From: Citrobacter amalonaticus
GTDB taxonomy: Bacteria > Pseudomonadota > Gammaproteobacteria > Enterobacterales > Enterobacteriaceae
Assembly (NCBI RefSeq): GCF_018252635.1
Contig: NZ_JAGTXM010000006.1
Coordinates: 62,001-126,000 of the forward strand
Direction: 5' to 3'
DNA length: 64,000 bases
Positions 19,548-29,504 of this stretch are shown here, piece after piece. The first letter of the stretch is position 1, and each line of letters starts with the position of its first letter. The position numbers and the translations under genes were made by a program. Below the pieces are notes generated by a model. The model was not told the DNA's origin. It worked only from the letters and a program-made list of their open reading frames with translations, and made no database searches.

Positions 19548-20540
19548 ATGAATACTGAAGCCACTCACGACCAACATGAAGCACAATCCACCGGCGTTCG
19601 TCTACGCAATGCCCGTGAACAACTCGGACTCAGCCAGCAGGCTGTCGCTGAGCGACTTTGCCTGAAGGTATCCACTGTACGCGACATTGAAGACGATAAG
19701 GCTCCTGCCGATTTGGCTTCAACGTTCCTGCGCGGATACATTCGTTCATATGCACGTCTGGTCCATATTCCTGAAGAAGAACTGCTACCGGCTCTGGAAA
19801 AACAGGCACCGGTGCGTGCGGCGAAAGTGGCGCCGATGCAGAGCTTCTCATTAGGCAAACGCCGTAAAAAGCGCGATGGCTGGTTGATGACGTTTACCTG
19901 GCTGGTGCTGTTTGTGGTGGTTGGCCTGACGGGCGCGTGGTGGTGGCAAAACCACAAAGCGCAGCAGGAAGAGATCTCCACGATGGCCGATCAGTCCTCG
20001 GCTGAATTGAATGCTAACAGCGAAAACACGCAAAGCGTGCCGCTGGATACCAGTGCGACGGCAACTCAGGACAACACGCCTGCGGCAACCGGCCCGGCGG
20101 AGACAGCGCAAGTTCCTGCGCCGACGACGGCACCTGCGGTTGACCCGCAGCAGAACGCCGTGGTCGCCCCTTCTCAGGCCAACGTTGATACCGCAACAAC
20201 CACGCCAGCGACACCGGCAACGCCGAATGGCGCGGCACCATTGCCGACCGATCAGGCGGGTGTGGAAGCTGCTGCCGATCCAAACGCGCTGGTGATGAAC
20301 TTTACTGCCGATTGCTGGCTGGAAGTGAGCGATGCGACGGGCAAAAAGCTGTTCAGCGGAATGCAGCGTAAAGATGGTAATTTAAACCTCACCGGTCAGG
20401 CGCCTTACAAGCTTAAAATTGGCGCCCCGGCTGCGGTACAGATCCAGTATCAAGGAAAACCTGTCGATCTGAGCCGTTTTATCAGAACTAACCAGGTTGC
20501 GCGTCTGACCCTAAATGCCGAACAATCACCGGCGCAGTAA
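19548..20540 (+). CDS. rodZ: Cytoskeletal protein RodZ
   Basis: RodZ links the MreB cytoskeleton to the elongation machinery and helps set rod shape. The 330-residue protein is slightly shorter than in E. coli (337). The N-terminal helix-turn-helix-like MreB-binding domain covers ~15-85 ([20 protein letters not shown]). A basic stretch KRRKKRD precedes the single membrane segment near residues 112-132. A low-complexity Pro/Thr/Ala/Gln linker follows and accounts for the length change; the periplasmic beta domain ends the protein ([18 protein letters not shown] onward). It precedes ispG by 26 bp. Confidence 0.96.
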   Translation: MNTEATHDQHEAQSTGVRLRNAREQLGLSQQAVAERLCLKVSTVRDIEDDKAPADLASTFLRGYIRSYARLVHIPEEELLPALEKQAPVRAAKVAPMQSFSLGKRRKKRDGWLMTFTWLVLFVVVGLTGAWWWQNHKAQQEEISTMADQSSAELNANSENTQSVPLDTSATATQDNTPAATGPAETAQVPAPTTAPAVDPQQNAVVAPSQANVDTATTTPATPATPNGAAPLPTDQAGVEAAADPNALVMNFTADCWLEVSDATGKKLFSGMQRKDGNLNLTGQAPYKLKIGAPAAVQIQYQGKPVDLSRFIRTNQVARLTLNAEQSPAQ

Positions 20541-20566
20541 TAGACGGGTAACGCGGGAGATTTTTC

Positions 20567-21685
20567 ATGCATAACCAGGCTCCAATTCAACGTAGAAAAT
20601 CAACGCGTATTTACGTTGGGAATGTGCCGATTGGCGATGGGGCTCCCATCGCTGTCCAGTCGATGACCAACACGCGGACCACGGATGTGGACGCGACGGT
20701 TAATCAGATCAAAGCGCTGGAACGCGTTGGCGCTGACATTGTTCGTGTCTCCGTACCTACAATGGATGCCGCGGAAGCCTTCAAACTGATTAAGCAACAG
20801 GTTTCCGTTCCGCTGGTTGCAGACATTCACTTCGACTACCGTATTGCGCTCAAAGTGGCGGAGTACGGCGTTGACTGCCTGCGTATTAATCCAGGCAACA
20901 TCGGCAATGAAGAGCGTATCCGCATGGTGGTGGATTGCGCTCGTGACAAAAACATCCCGATTCGCATCGGTGTTAACGCCGGATCGCTGGAAAAAGATCT
21001 GCAGGAAAAGTACGGCGAACCGACGCCGCAAGCCTTGCTGGAATCGGCAATGCGCCATGTGGATCATCTCGATCGTCTGAACTTTGATCAGTTCAAGGTC
21101 AGCGTAAAAGCGTCTGACGTTTTCCTCGCCGTGGAATCCTATCGCCTGTTGGCGAAGCAAATCGATCAGCCCCTGCATTTAGGGATCACCGAAGCCGGTG
21201 GTGCGCGCAGTGGTGCGGTGAAATCGGCGATTGGTCTGGGCCTGCTGCTGTCCGAAGGGATTGGTGATACGCTGCGCGTTTCGCTGGCGGCCGATCCGGT
21301 GGAAGAGATCAAGGTCGGTTTCGATATCCTGAAGTCTTTGCGCATTCGTGCTCGTGGGATCAACTTCATCGCCTGTCCGACCTGTTCGCGTCAGGAATTT
21401 GACGTGATCGGTACGGTTAACGCGCTGGAACAGCGTCTGGAAGACATCATTACGCCAATGGATGTCTCCATTATTGGCTGCGTGGTTAACGGTCCGGGCG
21501 AAGCGCTGGTGTCCACGCTGGGTGTGACCGGCGGCAACAAGAAAAGTGGTCTCTACGAAGATGGCGTTCGCAAAGATCGTCTGGATAATAGCGATATGAT
21601 CGACCAGCTCGAAGCCCGTATTCGTGCCAAAGCGACGATGCTTGACGAAGCACAGCGGATCAATGTGCAACAGGTTGAGAAATAA
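20567..21685 (+). CDS. ispG: 4-hydroxy-3-methylbut-2-en-1-yl diphosphate synthase IspG (GcpE)
   Basis: IspG converts methylerythritol cyclodiphosphate to HMBPP in the MEP isoprenoid pathway, using a [4Fe-4S] cluster and flavodoxin as electron donor. The 372 residues match E. coli. Cluster ligands Cys270 and Cys273 (ACPTCSR) and a third cysteine near 305 ([10 protein letters not shown]) with the nearby glutamate are present. The N-terminal TIM-barrel half starts [15 protein letters not shown]. Confidence 0.96.
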   Translation: MHNQAPIQRRKSTRIYVGNVPIGDGAPIAVQSMTNTRTTDVDATVNQIKALERVGADIVRVSVPTMDAAEAFKLIKQQVSVPLVADIHFDYRIALKVAEYGVDCLRINPGNIGNEERIRMVVDCARDKNIPIRIGVNAGSLEKDLQEKYGEPTPQALLESAMRHVDHLDRLNFDQFKVSVKASDVFLAVESYRLLAKQIDQPLHLGITEAGGARSGAVKSAIGLGLLLSEGIGDTLRVSLAADPVEEIKVGFDILKSLRIRARGINFIACPTCSRQEFDVIGTVNALEQRLEDIITPMDVSIIGCVVNGPGEALVSTLGVTGGNKKSGLYEDGVRKDRLDNSDMIDQLEARIRAKATMLDEAQRINVQQVEK

Positions 21686-21694
21686 CAACGTGAT

Positions 21695-21776
21695 GGGAAG
21701 CGGCGTGCTTCCCGTGTATGATTGAACCCGCATGGCTCCCGTATCGCTCGGGGAAGCGCTGAGGGTTCATTTTTAT
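21695..21776 (+). terminator. Two hairpins between ispG and hisS
   Basis: GGGAAGC/GCTTCCC (21695-21701 with 21707-21713) is a perfect stem. TGAACCC/GGGTTCA (21723-21729 with 21763-21769) is a second one, followed by TTTTTATATT. The second looks like an intrinsic terminator or attenuator upstream of hisS. Confidence 0.6.
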
Positions 21777-21795
21777 ATTCAGAAAGAGAATAAAC

Positions 21796-23085
21796 GTGTC
21801 GAAGAAAATTCAGTCTGTACGCGGTATGAATGATTATTTGCCGGTAGAAACCGCTGTATGGCAACGCGTTGAGCGCATTATTAAGGGCGTCGTTGAATCT
21901 TACGGTTACAGTGAGATTCGTACACCTATTCTTGAGCAAACGCCACTGTTTAAGCGCGCTATTGGCGAAGTCACCGATGTGGTTGAAAAAGAGATGTATA
22001 CCTTCAACGATCGCGAACGCGATGCCAAAGAGGTGATATCGCTAACTCTTCGTCCCGAAGGCACTGCGGGCTGTGTACGCGCCGGCATCGAGCATGGTCT
22101 CCTGTACAATCAGGAACAGCGTCTGTGGTACATCGGACCGATGTTCCGCCATGAGCGTCCGCAGAAAGGGCGCTATCGTCAATTTCACCAGATTGGGCTT
22201 GAAGTCTTTGGTCTGCAAGGACCGGACATTGATGCCGAACTGATCATGCTAACCGCACGCTGGTGGCGTGAACTGGGTATCGCCGAGCATGTCAATCTGG
22301 AACTGAACTCCATTGGTTCGCTGGAAGCGCGTGCAAATTATCGCGATGCGCTGGTGGCGTTCCTGGAACAACACATTGAGAAACTGGACGAAGATTGTAA
22401 ACGTCGCATGTACTCAAACCCGCTTCGCGTGCTGGATTCAAAAAATCCGGATGTGCAGGCGTTGCTCAACGATGCTCCTCAGCTTGGTGACTATCTGGAT
22501 GACGATTCCCGCGAGCACTTTGCGGGTCTGTGTAAACTGCTGGAAGCCGCAGGCATTGCCTACACCGTTAACCAGCGTCTGGTGCGCGGTCTCGATTACT
22601 ATAACCGCACGGTGTTTGAGTGGGTCACCAGCAGTCTGGGCTCACAAGGCACTGTCTGTGCGGGCGGTCGTTATGACGGACTGGTTGAGCAACTCGGCGG
22701 TCGCGCGACCCCGGGTGTGGGCTTTGCAATGGGCCTGGAACGACTTGTTTTACTGGTTCAGGCAGTTAATCCGGAATTTAAAGCCGATTCTGTTGTCGAT
22801 ATATACCTGGTCGCTTCAGGTGCGGATACGCAGTCTGCGGCAATGACACTGGCTGAACGCGTGCGTGATGAAATCCCGGGCGTGAAGCTGATGACAAACC
22901 ACGGCGGCGGCAATTTTAAGAAACAGTTTGCCCGAGCTGATAAATGGGGCGCCCGAGTTGCACTGGTGCTTGGTGAGTCCGAAGTGGCTGCCGGTACCGT
23001 TGTAGTGAAAGATTTGCGCTCCGGTGAGCAAACTGAGGTGGCACAGGATAGCGTTGCCGCTCATTTGCGCACGTTAATGGCTTAA
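21796..23085 (+). CDS. hisS: Histidyl-tRNA synthetase, with divergent N-terminal segment
   Basis: HisRS charges tRNA-His. The product is 429 residues from a GTG start, five longer than E. coli. Class II motif 2 ([17 protein letters not shown]), the histidine motifs [15 protein letters not shown] and [13 protein letters not shown], and the C-terminal anticodon-binding domain are typical. From about residue 80 the protein is nearly identical to the E. coli one, but residues 1-80 differ at many positions from E. coli and Salmonella as I recall them (for example [17 protein letters not shown] and TPILEQ). The segment [21 protein letters not shown] holds an extra stretch of about five residues where enteric relatives read [13 protein letters not shown]. 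Codons in this 5' part are also richer in A/T than downstream. Catalytic motifs are intact, so the enzyme should be active. Confidence 0.95.
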   Translation: MSKKIQSVRGMNDYLPVETAVWQRVERIIKGVVESYGYSEIRTPILEQTPLFKRAIGEVTDVVEKEMYTFNDRERDAKEVISLTLRPEGTAGCVRAGIEHGLLYNQEQRLWYIGPMFRHERPQKGRYRQFHQIGLEVFGLQGPDIDAELIMLTARWWRELGIAEHVNLELNSIGSLEARANYRDALVAFLEQHIEKLDEDCKRRMYSNPLRVLDSKNPDVQALLNDAPQLGDYLDDDSREHFAGLCKLLEAAGIAYTVNQRLVRGLDYYNRTVFEWVTSSLGSQGTVCAGGRYDGLVEQLGGRATPGVGFAMGLERLVLLVQAVNPEFKADSVVDIYLVASGADTQSAAMTLAERVRDEIPGVKLMTNHGGGNFKKQFARADKWGARVALVLGESEVAAGTVVVKDLRSGEQTEVAQDSVAAHLRTLMA

Positions 23086-23098
23086 GGAGAAGGACTGC

Positions 23099-23719
23099 GT
23101 GGAAATTTACGAGAACGAAAACGACCAGGTCGAAGCGATTAAACGCTTCTTTGCCGAAAACGGCAAAGCTCTGGCTGTTGGGGTTATTTTAGGTGTTGGC
23201 GCGCTGGTAGGCTGGCGCTACTGGAACAGTCATCAGACTGAGTCCGCACGCGCGGCTTCTCTGTCATATCAAACCGTGGTGAGTTCGCTCAGTGCGGGTA
23301 AAGCGGAAGACCTGTCAGCCGCAGAGAAATTTGCTGCTGACAATAAGAACACCTACGGCGCGTTAGCGTCGATGGAACTGGCGCAGCAGTTTGTCGATCA
23401 AAATCAACTTGAAAAAGCCGCAGCCCAGCTTCAGCAGGGACTGGCCGCCACGAGTGATGAGAATCTTAACGCGGTGATCACGCTGCGTCTTGCTCGTGTT
23501 CAGGTTCAACTCAAGCAGGCGGATACGGCGCTGAAAACCCTTGATAGCGTGAAGGGAGAAGGATGGGCGGCGATTGTTGCCGATCTGCGCGGCGAAGCAC
23601 TGCTGAGCAAAGGTGATAAACAAGGTGCGCGTAGTGCGTGGGAAGCGGGTGTGAAAAGTAACGCCTCCCCGGCGCTGAGCGAAATGATGCAGATGAAAAT
23701 CAATAATTTGTCCATCTGA
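23099..23719 (+). CDS. yfgM: Periplasmic chaperone / SecYEG ancillary protein YfgM
   Basis: YfgM is a single-pass inner-membrane protein with a periplasmic TPR-like domain; in E. coli it associates with the SecYEG translocon and PpiD, and affects RcsB stability. The 206-residue protein starts with GTG at 23099 (AAGGAG 9 bases upstream), giving MEIYENENDQVEAI. The membrane segment is near 25-42 (ALAVGVILGVGALVGW). Helical repeats follow. It lies 13 bp after hisS and 10 bp before bamB. Confidence 0.95.
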   Translation: MEIYENENDQVEAIKRFFAENGKALAVGVILGVGALVGWRYWNSHQTESARAASLSYQTVVSSLSAGKAEDLSAAEKFAADNKNTYGALASMELAQQFVDQNQLEKAAAQLQQGLAATSDENLNAVITLRLARVQVQLKQADTALKTLDSVKGEGWAAIVADLRGEALLSKGDKQGARSAWEAGVKSNASPALSEMMQMKINNLSI

Positions 23720-23729
23720 GAGGGACCCG

Positions 23730-24908
23730 ATGCAATTGCGTAAATTACTTCTGCCAGGGCTGCTTTCCGTTACCCTGTTGAGCGGCTGTTCACTGTTTAG
23801 TGGCGAAGAAGACGTTGTTAAAATGTCCCCATTACCGGTGGTTGAAAATCAGTTTTCCCCGTCTACGGCCTGGAGCACGTCTGTAGGCAATGGTATCGGT
23901 GATTTCTATTCCAACCTACATCCGGCCTATGCTGATAACGTAGTCTACGCTGCCGATCGCGCTGGCGTGGTGAAAGCGTTGAATGCGGATGACGGTAAAG
24001 AAGTCTGGTCGATTAACCTGGGTGAGAAAGATGGTTGGTTCTCACGCTCATCAGCACAGTTGTCTGGCGGCGTAACGATTGCTGGCGGTCACGTCTATAT
24101 TGGCAGCGAAAAAGCGCAGGTTTATGCGCTGAACGCGGCGGACGGTACGGTTGCATGGCAAACTAAAGTGGCAGGCGAAGCGCTCTCCCGTCCGGTAGTC
24201 AGCGACGGGCTGGTGTTGATTCACACCAGCAATGGTCAGTTGCAGGCGCTGAATGAAGCTGATGGCGCGATTAAGTGGACCGTAAATCTGGATATGCCTT
24301 CACTGTCCCTGCGTGGTGAGTCTGCGCCGGCAACCGCCTTTGGCGCGGCCATTGTCGGAGGCGATAACGGCCGGGTGAGCGCTGTTCTCATGCAGCAAGG
24401 CCAGATGATCTGGCAACAGCGTATTTCTCAGGCGACCGGTTCTACCGAGATTGACCGTCTGAGCGATGTGGACACTACCCCGGTTATCGTCAATGGCGTC
24501 GTTTACGCCCTGGCTTATAATGGCAACCTGACCGCGCTGGATCTGCGCAGCGGTCAGATCATGTGGAAACGTGAACTGGGCTCGGTGAACGACTTTATCG
24601 TCGACGGCAACCGTATCTATCTGGTGGATCAGAATGACCGCGTACTGGCGCTGACGACCGATGGCGGCGTCACGCTGTGGACGCAGAGCGATCTTCTGCA
24701 CCGTCTGCTGACTTCCCCGGCGTTGTATAATGGCAACCTGGTGGTGGGCGACAGCGAAGGTTACCTGCACTGGCTTAACGTCGAAGACGGCCGTTTTGTG
24801 GCTCAGCAGAAAGTAGACAGCTCCGGCTTCCTGACCGAACCGGTCTCTGCCGATGGCAAACTGCTGATCCAGGCCAAAGACGGTACCGTGTATTCCATTA
24901 CACGTTAA
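23730..24908 (+). CDS. bamB: Outer membrane assembly lipoprotein BamB
   Basis: BamB is a lipoprotein of the BAM complex that helps BamA insert beta-barrel proteins. The 392-residue product has a signal peptide with lipobox LLSGC (Cys19 lipidated) and an eight-bladed PQQ-type beta-propeller, visible as repeats of the form ALNAADGTVAWQ and ALDLRSGQIMWK. It ends the hisS-yfgM-bamB run and is followed by a terminator. Confidence 0.97.
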   Translation: MQLRKLLLPGLLSVTLLSGCSLFSGEEDVVKMSPLPVVENQFSPSTAWSTSVGNGIGDFYSNLHPAYADNVVYAADRAGVVKALNADDGKEVWSINLGEKDGWFSRSSAQLSGGVTIAGGHVYIGSEKAQVYALNAADGTVAWQTKVAGEALSRPVVSDGLVLIHTSNGQLQALNEADGAIKWTVNLDMPSLSLRGESAPATAFGAAIVGGDNGRVSAVLMQQGQMIWQQRISQATGSTEIDRLSDVDTTPVIVNGVVYALAYNGNLTALDLRSGQIMWKRELGSVNDFIVDGNRIYLVDQNDRVLALTTDGGVTLWTQSDLLHRLLTSPALYNGNLVVGDSEGYLHWLNVEDGRFVAQQKVDSSGFLTEPVSADGKLLIQAKDGTVYSITR

Positions 24909-24930
24909 TCGTCCTGGTCGTACGTTTTAA

Positions 24931-24968
24931 AAAACGGCTCCTGGTGCAGGGGCCGTTTTCCTGTTTTT
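24931..24968 (+). terminator. Intrinsic terminator after bamB
   Basis: AAAACGGCTCCT and AGGGGCCGTTTT pair around GGTGC, followed by CCTGTTTTT. Confidence 0.8.
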
Positions 24969-25026
24969 AACAACGACGCAAAAATCGCGTCTGTTGTCTG
25001 ATGATTTTTAAAATGAGGCTTTAAAC

Positions 25027-26499
25027 ATGGTACCTGTGGTCGCGCTTGTCGGGCGCCCTAACGTCGGAAAATCCACGTTATTTAACCGTCTAACTCGCAC
25101 CCGAGATGCGCTGGTTGCGGATTTCCCGGGTCTGACTCGTGACCGTAAGTACGGTCGTGCGGAGATTGAAGGCCGTGAGTTTATCTGCATCGATACCGGC
25201 GGTATTGATGGCACCGAAGATGGTGTAGAAACGCGCATGGCGGAACAGTCGTTGCTGGCGATTGAAGAGGCGGATGTGGTGCTGTTTATGGTGGATGCGC
25301 GTGCTGGCCTGATGCCTGCCGATGAAGCTATCGCCCAGCATTTACGCTCCCGTGAAAAACCGACGTTCCTGGTCGCCAACAAAACGGACGGACTCGATCC
25401 AGATCAGGCTATCGTTGATTTCTACTCGCTGGGTCTGGGAGAAATTCATCCGATTGCCGCGTCTCATGGCCGTGGCGTGCTCAGCCTGCTGGAACATGTT
25501 TTGCTGCCGTGGATGGACGACGCCGCGCCGCAGGAAGAGGTGGATGAAGACGCCGAGTACTGGGCGCAGTTCGAAGCCAACGAGAACGGTGAAGAAGAGC
25601 CGGAAGATGACTTCAACCCGCAGGATCTGCCGATTAAGCTGGCGATTGTTGGTCGTCCGAACGTCGGTAAGTCCACACTGACTAACCGTATCCTGGGAGA
25701 AGACCGCGTCGTTGTTTATGATATGCCGGGCACAACCCGCGACAGCATTTATATTCCGATGGAGCGTGATGAGCGTGAGTATGTTCTCATCGATACCGCC
25801 GGGGTGCGTAAGCGTGGCAAGATCACCGATGCGGTAGAAAAATTCTCAGTTATCAAAACATTGCAGGCGATCGAAGACGCTAACGTGGTTCTGCTGGTGA
25901 TTGATGCCCGCGAAGGTATCTCTGACCAGGATCTGTCGCTGCTGGGCTTTATCCTCAATAGTGGGCGCTCACTTGTCATTGTGGTGAACAAGTGGGATGG
26001 CCTGACTCAGGAAGTGAAAGAGCAGGTGAAAGAGACGCTGGACTTCCGTCTGGGCTTTATCGACTTTGCGCGCGTGCACTTTATCTCTGCGCTGCATGGC
26101 AGCGGTGTCGGCAACCTGTTTGAATCCGTCCGCGAAGCCTATGACAGCTCAACCCGTCGCGTTAGCACGGCGATGCTGACCCGTATCATGACAATGGCGG
26201 TCGAAGATCATCAGCCACCGCTGGTCCGTGGTCGTCGTGTGAAGCTCAAATATGCTCATGCGGGGGGCTATAACCCACCGATTGTGGTGATTCACGGCAA
26301 CCAGGTCAAAGACCTGCCGGATTCCTATAAGCGCTACCTGATGAACTACTTCCGTAAGTCGCTGGAAGTGATGGGCACGCCGATCCGCATTCAGTTTAAA
26401 GAGGGTGAGAACCCGTATGCGAACAAGCGCAATACGCTGACCCCAACCCAGATGCGCAAGCGTAAACGGTTGATTAAACACATTAAGAAAAGTAAGTAA
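25027..26499 (+). CDS. der: Ribosome assembly GTPase Der (EngA)
   Basis: Der is an essential GTPase with two tandem G domains that acts in 50S subunit assembly. The 490 residues match E. coli. The first P-loop GRPNVGKS is at residues ~9-16 and the second near 211-218, each with downstream DTGG/DTAG and NKxD motifs (NKTDGLD, NKWDGLT). An acidic linker ([12 protein letters not shown]) joins them. The C-terminal KH-like domain ends in a basic tail ([14 protein letters not shown]). Confidence 0.97.
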   Translation: MVPVVALVGRPNVGKSTLFNRLTRTRDALVADFPGLTRDRKYGRAEIEGREFICIDTGGIDGTEDGVETRMAEQSLLAIEEADVVLFMVDARAGLMPADEAIAQHLRSREKPTFLVANKTDGLDPDQAIVDFYSLGLGEIHPIAASHGRGVLSLLEHVLLPWMDDAAPQEEVDEDAEYWAQFEANENGEEEPEDDFNPQDLPIKLAIVGRPNVGKSTLTNRILGEDRVVVYDMPGTTRDSIYIPMERDEREYVLIDTAGVRKRGKITDAVEKFSVIKTLQAIEDANVVLLVIDAREGISDQDLSLLGFILNSGRSLVIVVNKWDGLTQEVKEQVKETLDFRLGFIDFARVHFISALHGSGVGNLFESVREAYDSSTRRVSTAMLTRIMTMAVEDHQPPLVRGRRVKLKYAHAGGYNPPIVVIHGNQVKDLPDSYKRYLMNYFRKSLEVMGTPIRIQFKEGENPYANKRNTLTPTQMRKRKRLIKHIKKSK

Positions 26500-26503
26500 T
26501 AAC

Positions 26504-26554
26504 TTACCTGCCACGCAGGTAACGCCCAAAGAGCCCGCGCCCGTCGGGCTTTTT
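26504..26554 (+). terminator. Hairpin pair ending the der transcript
   Basis: TTACCTG/CAGGTAA (26504-26510 with 26516-26522) is followed by AGCCCG/CGGGCT (26532-26537 with 26545-26550) and TTTTGG. The second is the likely intrinsic terminator. Confidence 0.75.
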
Positions 26555-26631
26555 GGTGTCTGTCCGTATCCCGTGGATACTCTGGTAATGTGACTCAGGC
26601 GCACGGATGCCCGTCTTTAGAAGATCGTCTG

Positions 26632-27702
26632 ATGACCGATAAAGCAAAACAAATCGAGCAAATCCGCAAGCTCCTGGCGCTTGCCGCGCAGTCCTCAAAT
26701 GACGGTGAATCCGCAAACGCGTTTAGCCGGGCCCGCCGCTACATGGCAATTTATGGGCTGACGATGGAAGACATTTATGGCAGTGGTGGGGCTTCAGCCG
26801 ATAGTTCCGCAGAGTCTGAACGTTATCGTCGGGACGCAGAAACCGCCAGACAGGAGGCGGCAAACGAGCGTCGGGCGCGGCAGGAAGCAGAACAGAGGCA
26901 CCGGGAATACCAGACTGAACAACATAAGCGCGCGGCGGAAGAGAAAAAGCGTTATGACGAAGCATTCTTTCGCCAGCAGGCCGAGCAAAAAGCACACGAA
27001 CAAAAGCGGCAGGCAGATGAGCACGCTCGTCAGGACGCCGCTGCACAGCAGGTGAAAACAACGGCGGCACGTCCAGGAAAAATGTCATTGTATGACAAAC
27101 TAAAAGAGGAGAAATTCGGGTTTAGTATCCTCGCCGTGGTGGCAGTGCTGGTCATCTTTGGTCTGAATCATTCCTCGCCAACACCAACGCCAACGCAAGC
27201 GGATACGGCATTAGCCAATAGGCCAGAGACGCCTGTCGTCGTGACGCCGACGCCCGTATCGCCGCCTGCAAGGTTGTCGGCACCGGCTGAGAAGTATCAG
27301 CCTCAGGCAGAACCCGTTCAGAAACCCGTACCCGTTACGCCTGTTGCACCGCCGCGACCTGCTGTGGTTAACATCATTGAATACTCGGCGAAAAGCCGGG
27401 CGGTTTATTCCTGTCTGGCCGACGGTACGGAAAAGTACAATGGCGGTGGCAATGTGAGTTACAAGATGCAGACCTTTTTCTTTGTCAGTCCTTCTGAGAT
27501 TGCTTTTGGTAAAAATAAATCCGGAATACGGGTCGTGACAGCCGAAGGAAACGGGATGTACAAGCTTGAAAATGGTGACGAAGTCGCAGTTGATGTTTTT
27601 GGGGCGATTGAACGTTACTGGAACCCGAAGATGACCTTTACCTGTTTCACGTCAGAAAAGACATTGGGTCAGTATCTTCAGGACAGAGCCCCCAATAATT
27701 GA
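26632..27702 (+). CDS. DUF2786-containing, coiled-coil single-pass membrane protein (accessory)
   Basis: I do not recognise a named gene here; E. coli K-12 has nothing between der and yfgJ. From the ATG at 26632 it is 356 residues. An upstream GTG at 26590 would add 14 residues, but AGAAGA lies seven bases before 26632. Residues 1-45 look like a DUF2786 domain (QIRKLLALAAQSSNDGESAN). Residues ~55-140 are a charged Arg/Glu/Gln coiled coil. A hydrophobic segment near 164-179 (FSILAVVAVLVIFGLN) would cross the membrane. A Pro/Thr-rich linker (~183-240) leads to a C-terminal domain of ~110 residues with two cysteines (YSCLADG, FTCFTSE). The order resembles TolA/TonB-like spanning proteins but with the coiled coil on the cytoplasmic side. 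The function is unknown. The gene lies 34 bp before yfgJ. Confidence 0.75.
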   Translation: MTDKAKQIEQIRKLLALAAQSSNDGESANAFSRARRYMAIYGLTMEDIYGSGGASADSSAESERYRRDAETARQEAANERRARQEAEQRHREYQTEQHKRAAEEKKRYDEAFFRQQAEQKAHEQKRQADEHARQDAAAQQVKTTAARPGKMSLYDKLKEEKFGFSILAVVAVLVIFGLNHSSPTPTPTQADTALANRPETPVVVTPTPVSPPARLSAPAEKYQPQAEPVQKPVPVTPVAPPRPAVVNIIEYSAKSRAVYSCLADGTEKYNGGGNVSYKMQTFFFVSPSEIAFGKNKSGIRVVTAEGNGMYKLENGDEVAVDVFGAIERYWNPKMTFTCFTSEKTLGQYLQDRAPNN

Positions 27703-27736
27703 TGGTATCCTCAGAAGAGGAGCGTGAGGAGATAGT

Positions 27737-27958
27737 ATGGAACTGATGTGTCCTGTTTGTCATAACCCGTTGGAGCGCAATGGTGAAACGGCCCATTGCG
27801 CAACCTGTCATACAGACTTTACCGTGGAAGCGCATTGTCCGGACTGCCACAAGCCGCTCCAGGTGTTAAAAGCCTGCGGTGCGGTGGATTATTTTTGCCA
27901 GAACGGCCACGGATTGATTTCAAAAAAACGCGTTGAGTTCGTTGTTACTGACAAATAA
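27737..27958 (+). CDS. yfgJ: Double zinc-ribbon protein YfgJ
   Basis: This 73-residue protein has eight cysteines arranged as zinc ribbons: Cys5/Cys8, Cys21/Cys24, Cys34/Cys37, Cys47/Cys54, with nearby histidines. The second half (CPDCHKPLQVLKACGAVDYF) is nearly identical to E. coli YfgJ; the first half is more divergent. The role is unknown. It is convergent with xseA, five bases away. Confidence 0.88.
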   Translation: MELMCPVCHNPLERNGETAHCATCHTDFTVEAHCPDCHKPLQVLKACGAVDYFCQNGHGLISKKRVEFVVTDK

Positions 27959-27963
27959 AGCGA

Positions 27964-29343
27964 TTATTTCAGCGCTGGCTTGCGCTTTCGCGTGGTTTTC
28001 ACCGGCTTAACATCGGTAATCTGGCTTTCCACCCAGCCGTCTTCCAGCCGGGTGGTCATCACATCACCCGCTTTCACCTGTTTCACTTTTTTCAGCACTT
28101 TGCCATCGGTGGCCGTGGAGACGCTATAACCCCGCGCCAGCGTGGAGAGGGGGCTGACGGCTTCCAGGTGCGTTACCGTGTTCCCGAAGCGTTCGCGTGA
28201 GGCACTCAGGCGCGATCGTACATTCTCCGCCAGACGGTATTCCAGTTGCTGAATGCGGTTTTGCGCCCGGTGAATGCGGGACTGAGGATTTTGCTGATTC
28301 AGGCGTTGCAGCAAGCGGGATTGTTGCTGGCTAGTGCGTTTCAACTGGCTATCGATGGCCACGCTCATGCGCTGATGCAATCGCTCCAGCGCCGTCTGCT
28401 GACGGGCGAGACGCAACTGTGGATGCTGCTGTTGCAGGCGGTGGTAAATCTGGGTGAATCGGCGACTGCGGTTTGCCAGAAAGTAATCCATCGCCATGCC
28501 GAGACGCTGCTGGGCGGACAGGATCTGGCGCAGCAATTCCTGCTGATTTCGGCTGACCATTTCAGCGGCAGCCGAAGGCGTTGGCGCACGCAGGTCGGCA
28601 ATAAAATCGGCAATGGTGACGTCCGTTTCGTGGCCGACGGCGCTGACTACCGGGATCGCGCTGGTAAAAATAGCCCGTGCGACGCGCTCGTCGTTAAAGC
28701 TCCACAAATCTTCCAGCGATCCGCCACCGCGCCCGACAATAAGAACGTCACACTCCTTGCGGCGATTCGCCAGTTCTATCGCACGGACAATCTGCCCCGG
28801 AGCGTCATCCCCCTGAACGGCGGTTGGATAGATAATGACTGGCAGAGAGGGATCGCGGCGTTTCAATACATGGAGAATGTCATGCAGTGCGGCACCGGTT
28901 TTCGAGGTAATTACCCCCACGCAATGGGCTGGAGAGGGAAGTGGTTGCTTATGCTGCTGATCAAAAAGCCCTTCAGCCTGCAATTTGGCTTTTAACTGTT
29001 CATACTTCTGCTGGAGCAGACCTTCACCGGCAGGCTGCATGCTTTCGACGATAATCTGATAGTCGCCGCGCGGCTCGTACAGGGTAATATTGGCGCGAAC
29101 CAGCACCTGCTGGCCGTGCTGGGGGCGAAAGGTCACCCGACGATTGCTGTTGCGAAACATCGCACAGCGGACCTGCGCCGTGTCATCTTTCAGCGTGAAG
29201 TACCAGTGCCCCGATGACGGCTGCGAGAAATTGGAAATCTCACCGCTGATCCAGACCTGACCCATCTCTTGTTCTAACAGCAGACGAACCGTCTGATTAA
29301 GGCGGCTAACGGTAAAAATTGCGGAGGTCTGAGAGGATAACAT
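27964..29343 (-). CDS. xseA: Exodeoxyribonuclease VII large subunit
   Basis: XseA with XseB degrades single-stranded DNA into short oligonucleotides. The 459-residue product (E. coli 456) has an N-terminal OB fold ([20 protein letters not shown]), the catalytic core with [26 protein letters not shown] and [13 protein letters not shown], a long coiled coil that binds XseB, and a basic C-terminus that differs from E. coli over the last ~20 residues. It is divergent from guaB. Confidence 0.96.
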   Translation of the reverse strand: MLSSQTSAIFTVSRLNQTVRLLLEQEMGQVWISGEISNFSQPSSGHWYFTLKDDTAQVRCAMFRNSNRRVTFRPQHGQQVLVRANITLYEPRGDYQIIVESMQPAGEGLLQQKYEQLKAKLQAEGLFDQQHKQPLPSPAHCVGVITSKTGAALHDILHVLKRRDPSLPVIIYPTAVQGDDAPGQIVRAIELANRRKECDVLIVGRGGGSLEDLWSFNDERVARAIFTSAIPVVSAVGHETDVTIADFIADLRAPTPSAAAEMVSRNQQELLRQILSAQQRLGMAMDYFLANRSRRFTQIYHRLQQQHPQLRLARQQTALERLHQRMSVAIDSQLKRTSQQQSRLLQRLNQQNPQSRIHRAQNRIQQLEYRLAENVRSRLSASRERFGNTVTHLEAVSPLSTLARGYSVSTATDGKVLKKVKQVKAGDVMTTRLEDGWVESQITDVKPVKTTRKRKPALK

Positions 29344-29435
29344 GTGAGCGGGATCAAATTCTAAATCAGCAGGTTATTCAATCGATAGTAACCCGCCTGA
29401 GCGGGAGCGCAAGCATTATTTGCAAAAAAGTGTGG

Positions 29436-29461
29436 ATGCAACCGATTACGCTCTGTATAAT
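29436..29461 (+). promoter_or_regulatory. guaBA promoter with PurR operator
   Basis: ATGCAACCGATTACGC (29436-29451) matches 11 of 16 positions of the PurR operator consensus, and TATAAT (29456-29461) follows. The E. coli guaB promoter has the same arrangement. The start codon is 43 bp downstream of the -10. Confidence 0.75.
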
Positions 29462-29504
29462 GCCACGGCAATATTTATCCACCCCCAGGTTAGAGATATT
29501 GCCC

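Noticed and set aside
28246-28995. 249-codon plus-strand frame inside xseA
   Set aside because: It is a shadow of the well-supported minus-strand xseA gene; the translation is low-complexity and matches nothing known.
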